NCBI GenBank assembly: GCA_965262255.1 | Contig: OZ253505.1 | Location: 2,232,001 to 2,296,000 of the forward strand | From: JANQQC01 sp965262255 | GTDB taxonomy: Bacteria; Pseudomonadota; Alphaproteobacteria; Caulobacterales; Hyphomonadaceae | Direction: 5' to 3' | DNA length: 64,000 nt | In this document: piece after piece, positions 8,950-18,024 of the stretch | Layout of the letters: each line of letters starts with the position of its first letter | How positions within the stretch are numbered: position 1 is the first letter of the stretch | Notes under the pieces: generated by a model | What the model was told of the DNA's origin: nothing | The model's database searches: none | The model's input: the letters and a program-made list of their open reading frames with translations, nothing else | Made by a program: the position numbers and the translations under genes

Positions 8950-9010
8950 TACCTATACGGTACTTGTGCAGTACCTATACATTACTTGTGCAATACCTAT
9001 ACGTTACTTC
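8950..9010. repeat. 22-bp tandem repeat, nearly three units
   Basis: Units begin at 8950, 8972 and 8994 with TACCTATAC, continue with (A/G)TTACTTGTGCA or close variants, and the last unit is cut short at about 9010. The spacing is exactly 22 bases, about two helical turns. Confidence 0.8.
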
Positions 9011-9266
9011 TAAGTCAACAACGCAAAACTTAAAGGTTGTCTGAGACTTTTTAAAAATAGGAAATAGGATGCATATCGATCACTATCCGAGAGATTACTA
9101 TAAATCCAGTGTAAGAACTTCGATACTGCTTGCGAATTCAGCAATGGTTTCGTTCTGGTTTAGATCTACTGTCCCGTAGGTCAGGTGTAGGTAGTGTAAC
9201 AGCAGAATCGCGACATCGGTCTTCACCTAGTGCGCTTTAAGTCAGATTTTACGCCTACAGGTGCTT

Positions 9267-11048
9267 TCAGAATTGTGTTTCATCTTTCAATTTCAAATGG
9301 TGTTTCAAAATTTGGCTACCAGTCCCAGTTAGTACATATTTTTGGTGTGGAGACGAAGGACTGTTACTGTTGGTCATTCCGATTAAATTTAATTTTATCA
9401 GAGGATTAAGGTGCGAAGTTCGAAAATATCCTCTATGAGAGAAATTAGCTGCTTCCATGAGTTCAGAAATAGACCTCGGTTTGATCGCCAAATTTAGAAT
9501 TGTCCATTGTGATTGAGAAATCTCATTCTCATATTCAGCAAATTTGTCATCATTGCCGAAATTCTCTTGAGTGTTCTGAATTAACGCCTTGTTGAACGTC
9601 AGCAAATATTTTGGACTGCCAGTTGACGCACGTTGAGCGAGTCCCATTCTGACCAAACTGTCCGCTGTTGCAATTGCCCCAGAATTAAACAATCCAGTTA
9701 AAGCCATTAAATCGAGCGCGTTGGCTTCTCCGAATCTATAGAGATAGGCGAATACCATGGCTTGTTTTTCGTCAAATTTGACACCTGTCGCCTCGATAGC
9801 AGCAGCTTGTTCCTCCTCGATCAACTTTTGTTTTGGGAACGTCAGCTTAAAGACCCGATGTGCCTTATCGTCTTCAATACTTGGAGGCGTATATCCTAAC
9901 AGTCTCCAATTTGTAAAAGCCTGAGGTACGCCAGAACCAGCTTGCTCAGATAATCCAATCTGACGGAAAGCACTTGCAATCAATGGATTACGAGTTTTCT
10001 TTACACCTGGAACGAGTAACTGCATACGCCTATCAAAAGCATTACCGGGATTAGAAAACTCAACTTTATCCTCATATATTCGAATCATCGCGTGGAGACA
10101 AATATTGCCGTAATCCTGATGTGCGAGAAGGTTTAGGGCAGCTTCTCGGTAAGTAGAATTCTCAGGAGGATCATCTATTCTCTGTAGAGTTGTGGGATCT
10201 AGACGGAATGGCCGCAAAGAATGTTTATCAAAGAAATCGTTAATTTTTCTCCAAGAATCGATTAGATTAGACTCTACAATCTCACGATCATCCCATCGCC
10301 TAATCGCACAATATTCTTCCTGTCGATGTTTATAGAAGTGCATATCGGCGACTATTTTGGGCAAACAATGTACGAAGTTCTCTTGATCGCCAAACAGTAA
10401 TACAGCCGCTCGAGTAGGAGCTAGTCTCTCCTTATGTTCAATAATATACCCATGTTTCTTCAAGAACGCAAAATCACTTAGATCCCGATCTGTTTTTGAC
10501 CGCCTACCTTCAAATTTAGACCGGTACCATGACAAACTATCTTTGTCGTAAAATGATTCTGGGTTAGTATTGATCGGCTGACTATCGTACGATTCTTTTA
10601 TTGAAGCGTTCCGAAGGAAGTCTCTCAATTCCTCACGGTCACATCGAAAATCGCCAGCGCCCTTTCGTATGTAGGAGGCACTTAAATCTCCATTCAAACA
10701 CACTGGTTTATCTTCGGCGGGGGCTTCTGGAATATAAAAACAAAGCACCGGGCCAGCATCAAATTTTAGTGCTTCTGCAGAGATGGGTAGAACGTGACTA
10801 AATTTTTGAGGATTACGAATTAAAGTAAGAAATTCGTTTTGAACGCGGTCAACATCTTTGACACCAGTGAATGTTAACTTGCCATCTTTCTCGCTTACAC
10901 CAAAAACGATAGTGCCGCCGTTAGTGTTTGCGAAAGCGCTGACAGTCTTGAGTGCGCTCAAGGGAGCATTCGAACTAGCCGCCTTGAACTCAATTTCATC
11001 CCATTCGGCGAAATCGAGTTGCTCTAACAGTTCTTCTCGAGTAATCAT
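9267..11048 (-). CDS. AlbA_2 (Schlafen-like) plus HATPase_c_4 protein
   Basis: 593 residues. The N-terminal 130 residues match the AlbA_2/divergent AAA_4 domain (EIEFK, then FANTNGGTIVFGV). A central HATPase_c_4-like region follows (YREAALNLLAHQDY, then FSNPGN and GSGVPQAF). The C-terminal part, about 430-593, looks like two winged-helix segments. Proteins of this build are annotated as putative regulators or RecG-like ATP-binding proteins, and some sit in defence islands. The start ATG 11048 has a strong GGAGG nine bases upstream. It appears to be a single-gene unit; the target is unknown. Confidence 0.8.
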   Translation of the reverse strand: MITREELLEQLDFAEWDEIEFKAASSNAPLSALKTVSAFANTNGGTIVFGVSEKDGKLTFTGVKDVDRVQNEFLTLIRNPQKFSHVLPISAEALKFDAGPVLCFYIPEAPAEDKPVCLNGDLSASYIRKGAGDFRCDREELRDFLRNASIKESYDSQPINTNPESFYDKDSLSWYRSKFEGRRSKTDRDLSDFAFLKKHGYIIEHKERLAPTRAAVLLFGDQENFVHCLPKIVADMHFYKHRQEEYCAIRRWDDREIVESNLIDSWRKINDFFDKHSLRPFRLDPTTLQRIDDPPENSTYREAALNLLAHQDYGNICLHAMIRIYEDKVEFSNPGNAFDRRMQLLVPGVKKTRNPLIASAFRQIGLSEQAGSGVPQAFTNWRLLGYTPPSIEDDKAHRVFKLTFPKQKLIEEEQAAAIEATGVKFDEKQAMVFAYLYRFGEANALDLMALTGLFNSGAIATADSLVRMGLAQRASTGSPKYLLTFNKALIQNTQENFGNDDKFAEYENEISQSQWTILNLAIKPRSISELMEAANFSHRGYFRTSHLNPLIKLNLIGMTNSNSPSSPHQKYVLTGTGSQILKHHLKLKDETQF

Positions 11049-11340
11049 CTTTAGTATCCTCCATTTTCAATTTGTGCTTTTGCATGTCCATTGGCGAGGT
11101 TTAGTTTTTCTCAGTGTCAAAATACGTTTATTCAAAGGATTTGCCATTCCTTTTTAGTCTAGCAGTCTATACAAATATTGTAAGTATATGAATGTCTGCG
11201 TTAGATTTCTCAATAAAGCTGTTTCTATATGTAATAGCAAACTCTGCAGTTTCTACCTCGGCAACAAAATATTTAGAAAAAGTGGTAAAATAAGCCTAGT
11301 TACGGAGGACTGAGTTAGCAAAAGTTACCGGAGAGAGAGC

Positions 11341-11805
11341 GTGGTCTCACCCACTTACAGGCCCTGTAGTCCGACAGATGTTGAAGAATTTCTGGCTCAA
11401 GCCAACACCATAGTCTCCAATCATGGACAACGACTCACTGAACTGCGTTCGCAAGTCTTGCGTCTATTGCTGGAGCAGAATGGTCCAACAAAGGCCTACG
11501 ACTTACTGGCACTTATAAAAGGGCGGGGCATTGCTAAACCTCCTACGGTTTACAGAGCACTGCGATTTCTTCAAGAAGTCGGACTAGTTCATAAGATTGA
11601 GAGTCTTAATGCCTTCGTCGCTTGTGGTCATGCTACTCATGACCACATGGCCGTCTTCATGATTTGTGATACGTGTGGAAAGTCTGAAGAACTGCATGCG
11701 CAAGAAACAACTCTTTCGTTAAAACGCGAAACTAAATCAGCCGACTTTTCAGTAACGCGAGCCATAATCGAAACTCATGGCCTATGTGGCGCGTGTACTT
11801 CATAA
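11341..11805 (+). CDS. zur: Fur-family regulator, Zur-like
   Basis: 154 residues starting at GTG 11341, with GGAGAGAGAG just upstream. Fur-type winged helix at about 30-85 (GPTKAYDLL, then PPTVYRALRFL), followed by the metal-binding dimerisation domain with CGHATHDHMAVF, CDTCG and a final CGAC. The double Cys pairs and the HDH motif resemble Zur, the zinc-uptake repressor, more than Fur. No obvious zinc transporter gene is next to it, and no clear Zur box was found. The gene downstream starts 25 bases later in the same direction. Confidence 0.78.
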   Translation: MVSPTYRPCSPTDVEEFLAQANTIVSNHGQRLTELRSQVLRLLLEQNGPTKAYDLLALIKGRGIAKPPTVYRALRFLQEVGLVHKIESLNAFVACGHATHDHMAVFMICDTCGKSEELHAQETTLSLKRETKSADFSVTRAIIETHGLCGACTS

Positions 11806-11829
11806 ATTATTCTGGGAAAGAAATTATAA

Positions 11830-12756
11830 ATGCAAACAGTCTGGCGAGGAAGTGCAAATCAGTGGGACTGCGATGAGATGGGACATATGAATGTCCGAGT
11901 CTATGTGGAGAAAGCCTATGAAGGCCTCGGAGTTCTCGCAGCTAAAGCCGAGATGCCGTATGCATTTGTGGCTAATGCACCTTCAACTTGGATCGTAGAA
12001 GACCAGCATATACGTTTCATCCGAGAAGTGCTTCCAGGAACCCCGCTGACTATGGATGCTTGCGTGATAGAGTTGGGGGAGTGCAATGCGTTAATATATC
12101 AACAATTAGTACATGGTGATGGACAAGTTGCTGCCGCTTTGCGAACGAGAGTTCGTCATGCAAATTCTAAAACAGGCGAGGCATTCCCGTGGTCTCAAAG
12201 GACATTGAAAGTTTTGAAATCGTTAGTTGAGACTCCTCCTACTGAATCTGAACCAAGAGGCATTGATCCAACCCTACCAACGCTTCCTAACGAACAGGTT
12301 ACATATGCGCTAGTAAAAGAAACAAATTCTCCGTTGATTGGGTTATGCACAGTTTTGCCTAAGCAATGTGACGTACACGGTCGCATTCTGCCTTCGACTT
12401 TTGTTGGGAATACGTCCGACGCAGTCCCAAACTTGCTATACGACTGGCGCAAGACTGTAGCCAAGGCCTCGGGCGAAGGCGTTCGCACAGGCGCAGCAGT
12501 CGTTGAATACAGATTAGTTTATCGGGGATGGCCGAAAGCTGGCGAAACAATTGCAGTGCATTCTAGTTTGGGCTGGGTTAAAGAAAAAGCGCATTCTTTA
12601 GTTCATTGGTCTTTGAGTCCGATAACGGGGCAAGTCTTCATGACTTCGCAAGTGGTAGCAGTTACCTTTGATTTAGTTGCAAGAAAAGCCCTTCGGACCC
12701 CGTCAGCAAGTGTTAAGGCCTTGGAACAAATTGCTCCGCGAGGGTTGTCAATTTGA
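11830..12756 (+). CDS. Double-hotdog acyl-CoA thioesterase-like protein
   Basis: 308 residues with two tandem hotdog folds: the first begins WDCDEMGHMNVRVYVEKAY (4-hydroxybenzoyl-CoA thioesterase type, with the D-x-x-G-H-x-N motif); the second covers about 170-300. It probably hydrolyses an acyl-CoA or acyl-ACP. It follows the Zur-like gene at 25 bases, so the two may be co-transcribed, although no zinc link is evident. Substrate unknown. Confidence 0.75.
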   Translation: MQTVWRGSANQWDCDEMGHMNVRVYVEKAYEGLGVLAAKAEMPYAFVANAPSTWIVEDQHIRFIREVLPGTPLTMDACVIELGECNALIYQQLVHGDGQVAAALRTRVRHANSKTGEAFPWSQRTLKVLKSLVETPPTESEPRGIDPTLPTLPNEQVTYALVKETNSPLIGLCTVLPKQCDVHGRILPSTFVGNTSDAVPNLLYDWRKTVAKASGEGVRTGAAVVEYRLVYRGWPKAGETIAVHSSLGWVKEKAHSLVHWSLSPITGQVFMTSQVVAVTFDLVARKALRTPSASVKALEQIAPRGLSI

Positions 12757-12970
12757 CCGTCTAAATAGAACTAGTTATTAGAAAAATTTAGTGAACTTAG
12801 GAAAACACGATTGTTGTAAGTGCTACCGCAGCATTGAAGGAAAAATCTAAAATACTGCAGTTTACTTGCGATCGCGGCAGCTCATTTTGAAGCCTCACTG
12901 GAAGTTGCTATTTTGTTTACTGACGAACCCAAGGAAAAATGGTAAATTGGTAGAAAATTGAGAGATACGA

Positions 12971-14053
12971 ATGCTATCTACAATCCCACGCTCAGTTCAA
13001 ATTGCAGGCGCTATTTTCCTTGCATTACTGGCTTACTTTTTTATCCGAACGTCTCTTGGGCAAAGTGATTCAGATCGGGCTATCGTCGCACCCGCTTCGA
13101 TAGCATCGGTCACTCCTAAGGTAGCAATTGTGACGGTCGGGGCAAAGAGACATCCTGTGATCCGTTCGTTTAAAGGACGAACCGAAGCTGTTCGGGAAGT
13201 AATTGTAAGAACTGAAACGGCTGGAGCGGTGAAGATAACTCCTGTAGAAGATGGCACTATGGTTTCAGAGGGCGATTTATTATGCGGTCTTAACGTCGAC
13301 GCAAGGGAAGCTAGACTTGCGGAAGCAATGGCAACAATCGAGACTAGCCGTATAGAGTACAAAGCCGCTCTTGGTCTTGCGGAAAGTGGATTTAGTTCAT
13401 CAAATAGACTTGCTTCAGCAAAAGCGGCTTTAGATCGAGCGGAAGCAGCTCTTGATGCGGCGAAAATAGAATTAAAACGAACTCAGGTATCGGCACCTTT
13501 TTCAGGAGTGTTTGAACAACGTTACGCAAATGTTGGTGACTTTCTAAAAGGAGGGGATCCGTGTGGAAGAGTTGTTGATCTTGACCCTGTTGTTATCGCT
13601 GTTGATGTATCTGAGGAAGTGATTCCAGATATAAGGATTGGGTCTAAGGCCCGGATCAAGCTTTCTGATGGACGTAGACTAAACGGAGAGGTCAGTTATA
13701 TTTCACGAAGTGCTGATCAGGTCACGAGAACGTTTCGCATTGAGACCACTGTACCCAATAGCGATTATGCGATCTCAGCAGGTTTAACCAGCGAACTGTT
13801 TTTAACTATCGGAGAAGAAAAAGCTATTTTAATCAGTGCAGCTTCCCTAGCGCTCAGCGATGAAGGAGTTGTAGGAGTGAGGTATGTCGACGAATCGAAC
13901 ATCGTCCAGTTTGTTGAAGTGAAAATTATTGATGACGCAATTGATGGGATTTGGGTAACTGGCTTGCCGGATCGCGTGAACCTTATTGCAGTGGGTCAAG
14001 ATTATATTCGTGAGGGAACACGAGTGATCCCATTGAGAGTCCAAGGTAGATAG
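12971..14053 (+). CDS. RND efflux periplasmic adaptor (membrane fusion protein)
   Basis: 360 residues. An N-terminal signal anchor (about 10-28) is followed by the lipoyl/barrel-sandwich halves (EDGTMVSEGDLLCGL and APFSGVFEQRYANVGDFL) with a short helical hairpin between, then a beta-barrel. This is the AcrA/MexH build, linking an inner-membrane pump to an outer-membrane channel. The ATG has GAGA upstream. The permease starts four bases after its stop, so the two form an operon. The exported substrate cannot be deduced. Confidence 0.9.
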   Translation: MLSTIPRSVQIAGAIFLALLAYFFIRTSLGQSDSDRAIVAPASIASVTPKVAIVTVGAKRHPVIRSFKGRTEAVREVIVRTETAGAVKITPVEDGTMVSEGDLLCGLNVDAREARLAEAMATIETSRIEYKAALGLAESGFSSSNRLASAKAALDRAEAALDAAKIELKRTQVSAPFSGVFEQRYANVGDFLKGGDPCGRVVDLDPVVIAVDVSEEVIPDIRIGSKARIKLSDGRRLNGEVSYISRSADQVTRTFRIETTVPNSDYAISAGLTSELFLTIGEEKAILISAASLALSDEGVVGVRYVDESNIVQFVEVKIIDDAIDGIWVTGLPDRVNLIAVGQDYIREGTRVIPLRVQGR

Positions 14054-14056
14054 TCA

Positions 14057-17000
14057 ATGCAGGGACTTATAAGCGGCGCAATTTCACATTCCAGAATGGT
14101 TTTGACCATTCTGTTTGTAGCACTTATTGCTGGTGCATCCACTTATATAAATCTTCCAAAAGAAGCCGATCCTGACGTGCCAATTCCGATCATTGGTATA
14201 TCGGTTCCATTAGAGGGAGCATCGCCCGAAGATGTTGAGCGATTAATAATTAGGCCACTTGAAAAAGAAGTACGCTCGATAGAAGGATTATTAGAATACG
14301 ATGGAATAGCTGCTGAAGGCTATGGCGTTGTAATAGTTGAGTTTGAAGCTTCGTTTGACGATGATCAGGCTCTTCTGGATGTAAGAGAAAAAGTCGATCT
14401 TGCCAAGCGAGAGTTTCCGGAGGAAGCTCGTGAACCTATAATTTCCGAGTTAAATGCCTCGCTTTTTCCAATACTAGTCGTAAACATGTTTGGCACTGCT
14501 CCTGACCGCGGTCTCAATCGAATGGCACTTGATCTGCAAGACAAACTTGAAAGTTTGCCCGGAGTATTAGAAGCAAATATTTCTGGAAATCGTGAAGAAG
14601 TGTTGGAGATTGTAATTGATCCAGTGAAACTGGAGAGCTACAATATTTCTTATCAGCAATTGATTTCAGCGGTAACGAGTAACAATAAACTTATTCCGAC
14701 GGGGCAAATTGATATGGGCAAGGGACGTTTTCCTGTAAAAATCCCTAGTCTGATCAGAAAAGCCGAAGATGCCTATGAACTTCCGATTAGGCAATCGGGA
14801 GATGCAGTGGTCACATTGTCTGATGTAGCAGATATTCGTCGAACTTTCAAAGATCGAACTTCGTTTGCTCGATTCAACGGAGAACCGGCGATACAAATTA
14901 ACGTTGTCAAGAGACCGGGAGCCAACATTCTTGAGACCGTCAAAAAGGTCGTGGAACTGACCGAATTTGAAAAAGAAACTTGGCCAGATACCGTTAGCGC
15001 ATCAGTGACTCGCGATGTCTCTACTATAATTGAGCAACAATTAGCTTCGTTGCAGAGTACAGTTGGCATTGCTGTCGTGTTGGTGATGATTGTCGTTATT
15101 GGGGCTTTAGGACTGCGTTCTGCTGGAATGGTAGGTATCGCAATTCCTGGTTCTTTTGTGATTGCATTTCTTATGCTTGGAATGATCGGATTTACAATAA
15201 ATTCGATGGTGATGTTCGGAATGATTATAGCAGTAGGTATTCTGGTAGACGGTGCCATAGTAATAGTCGAATATGCCGATCGAAAGATGGCTGAAGGTTT
15301 ACCGCGTGATGAAGCTTACGGGTTGGCTGCCAACAGAATGTTTTGGCCAATTATAGCGTCGTCCGGGACGACTATGGCTGCATTCTTTCCATTCTTGTTT
15401 TGGAACTCGGTGGTCGGTACTTTCATGTCCTATCTACCAATTACTTTGATGTGCGTGTTAACAGCCTCTTTGTTTATGGCATTGATATTTTTACCGGTAA
15501 TTGGATCTGTAATGGGTGGTCGAATAAAATCGGCTAAGGTAAATGCGTTAGCGGCTGTCTCTGGAGTTGGGGGCGATCCGAGAGAGGCACCGGGATGGAT
15601 TGGTCGTTATGCCCGGATAACGTCAGCTCTCATAGCGAGGCCTATACTGGTTACGGTTAGCGCATTTTCTTTGATCGTTGCGATTTTTATATGGTTTGGT
15701 TCCACCGAACACAAATCTGAACTTTTTCTAGATGAACCTCCGGAATGGCTATACGTGTTTGTAAGAGCGCAAGGAAATTTGTCCGCTGAAGAGGAACATA
15801 CGATAGTTAGGCGAGTGGAAGAGAGACTCTTGGGTATCAAGGGGATCGAATTTGTAATGTCAACTTCGGGATCCGATAATCGGGGAGAGGTTTCACTGGA
15901 CGGCGTTTCGTCTCCGCCGCGTGACACAATTGGCGAAATATTGTTAGAACTTTATACAAGTACTGATGGTAATGATAGTAGAGAAACAGAAAGCCTAATT
16001 CTAGAAGCGTTGGAAAGTATTGAAGGTGTTCCGACTGAACTAAGGAAGCTTGAAACCGGTCCTCCTGTTGGCAAAGATGTTGAGATATCATTGCGATCAG
16101 ACAATCATGAAGCCCTGTTAGATGCGGTTGGTAAAGTGCGAAATTTTTTAGATGGTATGGGTGGATTAAAAGATGTTGAAGATTCTCGGCCCTTGCCCGG
16201 AATGGAGTATCGGTTGAATGTCGATAAAGCGCAGGCAGGAAAGTTTGGCATTGATGTTGCGAGTATCGGTTCAATTGTTCAGTTTGTGACGAATGGTCTT
16301 CTTATTGGTTTTTATAGACCAGATGATGCCCCTGAAGAGGTCGATATCAGAATTCGATTACCCGCTGAAGAACGAACGGTTGAAGCGATAGATAGATTGA
16401 AGATAGCGACACCGGCCGGTCAAGTTCCTCTTTCTGAGTTCGTCACTAGGGTACCGGGTCAGCGCGTTTCTAATATTGAGCGGAGAGGGGGAAAACGGAT
16501 GTTTCTCGTTCGAGCAAATGCACAGATTCAAGGCGAGGGCGCTAAGAAGATTCAGGAAGTTAGAGCATGGTTAGACGAGGCAAATATCGACCCTAGCGTG
16601 GAGATCGAATTTGTTGGTTCGGATGAAGAGGCGGCCGAGGCCTCAGAGTTTTTTGCTATTGCGGCAATTGTTGCGTTAATCCTAATGGGTGTCATTCTTC
16701 TGTGGGAGTTCAACAATTTTTACCATGTAATTTTGACTCTCTCGGCAGTTATACTTTCGACGGCCGGTGTGTTGATAGGGATTCAGCTCTATTTGTCATA
16801 TATCTCGATATTGATGATAGGGATTGGAATAGTGGCTTTGGCGGGAATTGTTGTGAATAACAACATTGTTATGATTGATACTTTCCAGAGGTTACGGCGT
16901 GATAATAGAACGGCGGAGGAGGCCGCTATTGCGGCTGCTGCTCAGCGTATTCGCCCGATCTTGCTTACGACATTGACTACTGTTTGTGGTCTTATGCCCA

Positions 17001-17275
17001 TGATGTTCAAAATGAATGTGGATTTCAGAAACGGCATCATCAGTTTTGGAGGGCTTACCACCGAATGGTGGGTTCATTTAGCGACCGCTGTGATTTTTGG
17101 TTTAGGATTTTCAACGCTTATGGCATTGATTGTCACGCCAGTTTGGTTGGCTGCGCCGGAGAAGTTGGGGAGTTGGCGAAAGCGGATGATTGAGAAAGTT
17201 CGCAACTTTGCAAACAATCGAGTTAGTTACGTTTCGGAAGAACCATTAGATGAGGGGGTTCACGCACATTACTAA
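14057..17275 (+). CDS. RND efflux permease, AcrB/HAE1 type
   Basis: 1072 residues. Proton-driven inner-membrane pump. The first membrane helix is at about 12-30; the large periplasmic loops begin PKEADPDVPIP. The proton-relay region VGILVDGAIVIVEYADR is present, and the second half repeats the plan (ALAGIVVNNNIVMID). Length and domain order are normal. No TolC-like outer channel gene is in this operon, so it must use one encoded elsewhere. It is paired with the adaptor upstream. Confidence 0.93.
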   Translation: MQGLISGAISHSRMVLTILFVALIAGASTYINLPKEADPDVPIPIIGISVPLEGASPEDVERLIIRPLEKEVRSIEGLLEYDGIAAEGYGVVIVEFEASFDDDQALLDVREKVDLAKREFPEEAREPIISELNASLFPILVVNMFGTAPDRGLNRMALDLQDKLESLPGVLEANISGNREEVLEIVIDPVKLESYNISYQQLISAVTSNNKLIPTGQIDMGKGRFPVKIPSLIRKAEDAYELPIRQSGDAVVTLSDVADIRRTFKDRTSFARFNGEPAIQINVVKRPGANILETVKKVVELTEFEKETWPDTVSASVTRDVSTIIEQQLASLQSTVGIAVVLVMIVVIGALGLRSAGMVGIAIPGSFVIAFLMLGMIGFTINSMVMFGMIIAVGILVDGAIVIVEYADRKMAEGLPRDEAYGLAANRMFWPIIASSGTTMAAFFPFLFWNSVVGTFMSYLPITLMCVLTASLFMALIFLPVIGSVMGGRIKSAKVNALAAVSGVGGDPREAPGWIGRYARITSALIARPILVTVSAFSLIVAIFIWFGSTEHKSELFLDEPPEWLYVFVRAQGNLSAEEEHTIVRRVEERLLGIKGIEFVMSTSGSDNRGEVSLDGVSSPPRDTIGEILLELYTSTDGNDSRETESLILEALESIEGVPTELRKLETGPPVGKDVEISLRSDNHEALLDAVGKVRNFLDGMGGLKDVEDSRPLPGMEYRLNVDKAQAGKFGIDVASIGSIVQFVTNGLLIGFYRPDDAPEEVDIRIRLPAEERTVEAIDRLKIATPAGQVPLSEFVTRVPGQRVSNIERRGGKRMFLVRANAQIQGEGAKKIQEVRAWLDEANIDPSVEIEFVGSDEEAAEASEFFAIAAIVALILMGVILLWEFNNFYHVILTLSAVILSTAGVLIGIQLYLSYISILMIGIGIVALAGIVVNNNIVMIDTFQRLRRDNRTAEEAAIAAAAQRIRPILLTTLTTVCGLMPMMFKMNVDFRNGIISFGGLTTEWWVHLATAVIFGLGFSTLMALIVTPVWLAAPEKLGSWRKRMIEKVRNFANNRVSYVSEEPLDEGVHAHY

Positions 17276-17370
17276 GTATGTGTATAGTCCAGCAAACATG
17301 GACGCGGGATTTTACAAGTATGGCAATCGCAGCTCTTACTTCCTTTTCAGCATCTTTTTTAGGAAGAAGT

Positions 17371-17811
17371 ATGAGAATTTTTATCGTTACATTAGCTTTA
17401 ATTTTATTTCCTCTTTATGGGAACGCCGAATGGGATCGGTCAGTGCACCAACATCCGTTCGACGGCAATGCTGTCTCTAGTTCTGTATATGGAAAAACGA
17501 TTGGAGGAGATTGGATTGTGCTCAATTTCAAGAGATGGGAGGAGACAGGAAATACTATTCTATATATTATATATACCAATGGTGAGTACAATTGTCGGGG
17601 CAATGTGAAAATTGAAGTAAAGGTCGATGGTGCATCAGTAGATGCCACAGGTTTCGTTGATAATGAAAACGATGTGCAGTTCAGAGATGCAGATACGTGG
17701 GTTGAGCTATTAAGTAAGGGAAAAAGGTTAGATATTAGAGTAACGGATAGTTGCCGAGATTCTACAACCATGTCCTTCGACGTAACAGGTTCGCCGCAAT
17801 TACATTTCTAG
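17371..17811 (+). CDS. Small exported protein of unknown family
   Basis: 146 residues. The start is ATG 17371, with AGGAAG just upstream; an earlier in-frame ATG (17278) directly after the permease stop gives an unlikely tail. Residues 1-17 form a typical signal peptide, with cleavage probable after NA and before EWD. The mature part is hydrophilic, with two Cys (in NCRG and SCRD) that could form a disulphide, and looks beta-rich. It follows the RND pair closely and may belong to its operon. Element B1 begins two bases after its stop. Confidence 0.6.
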   Translation: MRIFIVTLALILFPLYGNAEWDRSVHQHPFDGNAVSSSVYGKTIGGDWIVLNFKRWEETGNTILYIIYTNGEYNCRGNVKIEVKVDGASVDATGFVDNENDVQFRDADTWVELLSKGKRLDIRVTDSCRDSTTMSFDVTGSPQLHF

Positions 17812-17812
17812 C

Positions 17813-17998
17813 TTAGAGCAAAAGTCTTTCATGTAGACACTCTCTCTGTTTTCTAACTTTCATAATATTCTTCTCAACAAGCGGTGCAGGCTTTGTGATC
17901 TCCTATACAGAAAATGAAACGAGTCTAACAATTCTCTGTTTATTCTGTAAAATTCCCCGACATTCTGCGAGTGTCTACTAGATCGGCCTTTGCTCTAA
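17813..17998. mobile_element. MITE family B, copy 1 (186 bp)
   Basis: Ends TTAGAGCAAAAGTC and, inverted, GGCCTTTGCTCTAA. It is inverted relative to copies at 32815-33001 and 57596-57786. The inner sequence is clearly related to theirs (for example the GCGGTGCAGGC and GAGATCACAAAGCC-like blocks). It lies between the small exported gene and the helicase gene and carries no ORF. TA dinucleotides flank both ends, as for IS630/mariner-type targets. Confidence 0.88.
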
Positions 17999-18024
17999 GT
18001 GTATATTTAGGGTGCTTTTGTAAC

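Larger units (their letters stand above)
8456..9266. other. Long intergenic region with palindrome and tandem repeat
   Basis: About 810 bases without a convincing gene, between the M28 peptidase and the AlbA_2 gene (same strand). It holds an 18-bp perfect palindrome near the peptidase promoter and a three-unit 22-bp tandem repeat, both listed separately, plus two copies of GGCTAGCTTG at 8923-8932 and 8936-8945. The rest shows nothing I can name. Confidence 0.6.

Noticed and set aside
8950..9010. Possible CRISPR array
   Set aside because: Units are direct tandem copies without spacers and there are no cas genes; this is a plain tandem repeat.
15837..16274. 145-codon minus-strand frame inside the RND permease
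   Set aside because: It is the antisense shadow of a strongly conserved gene with all motifs on the plus strand.
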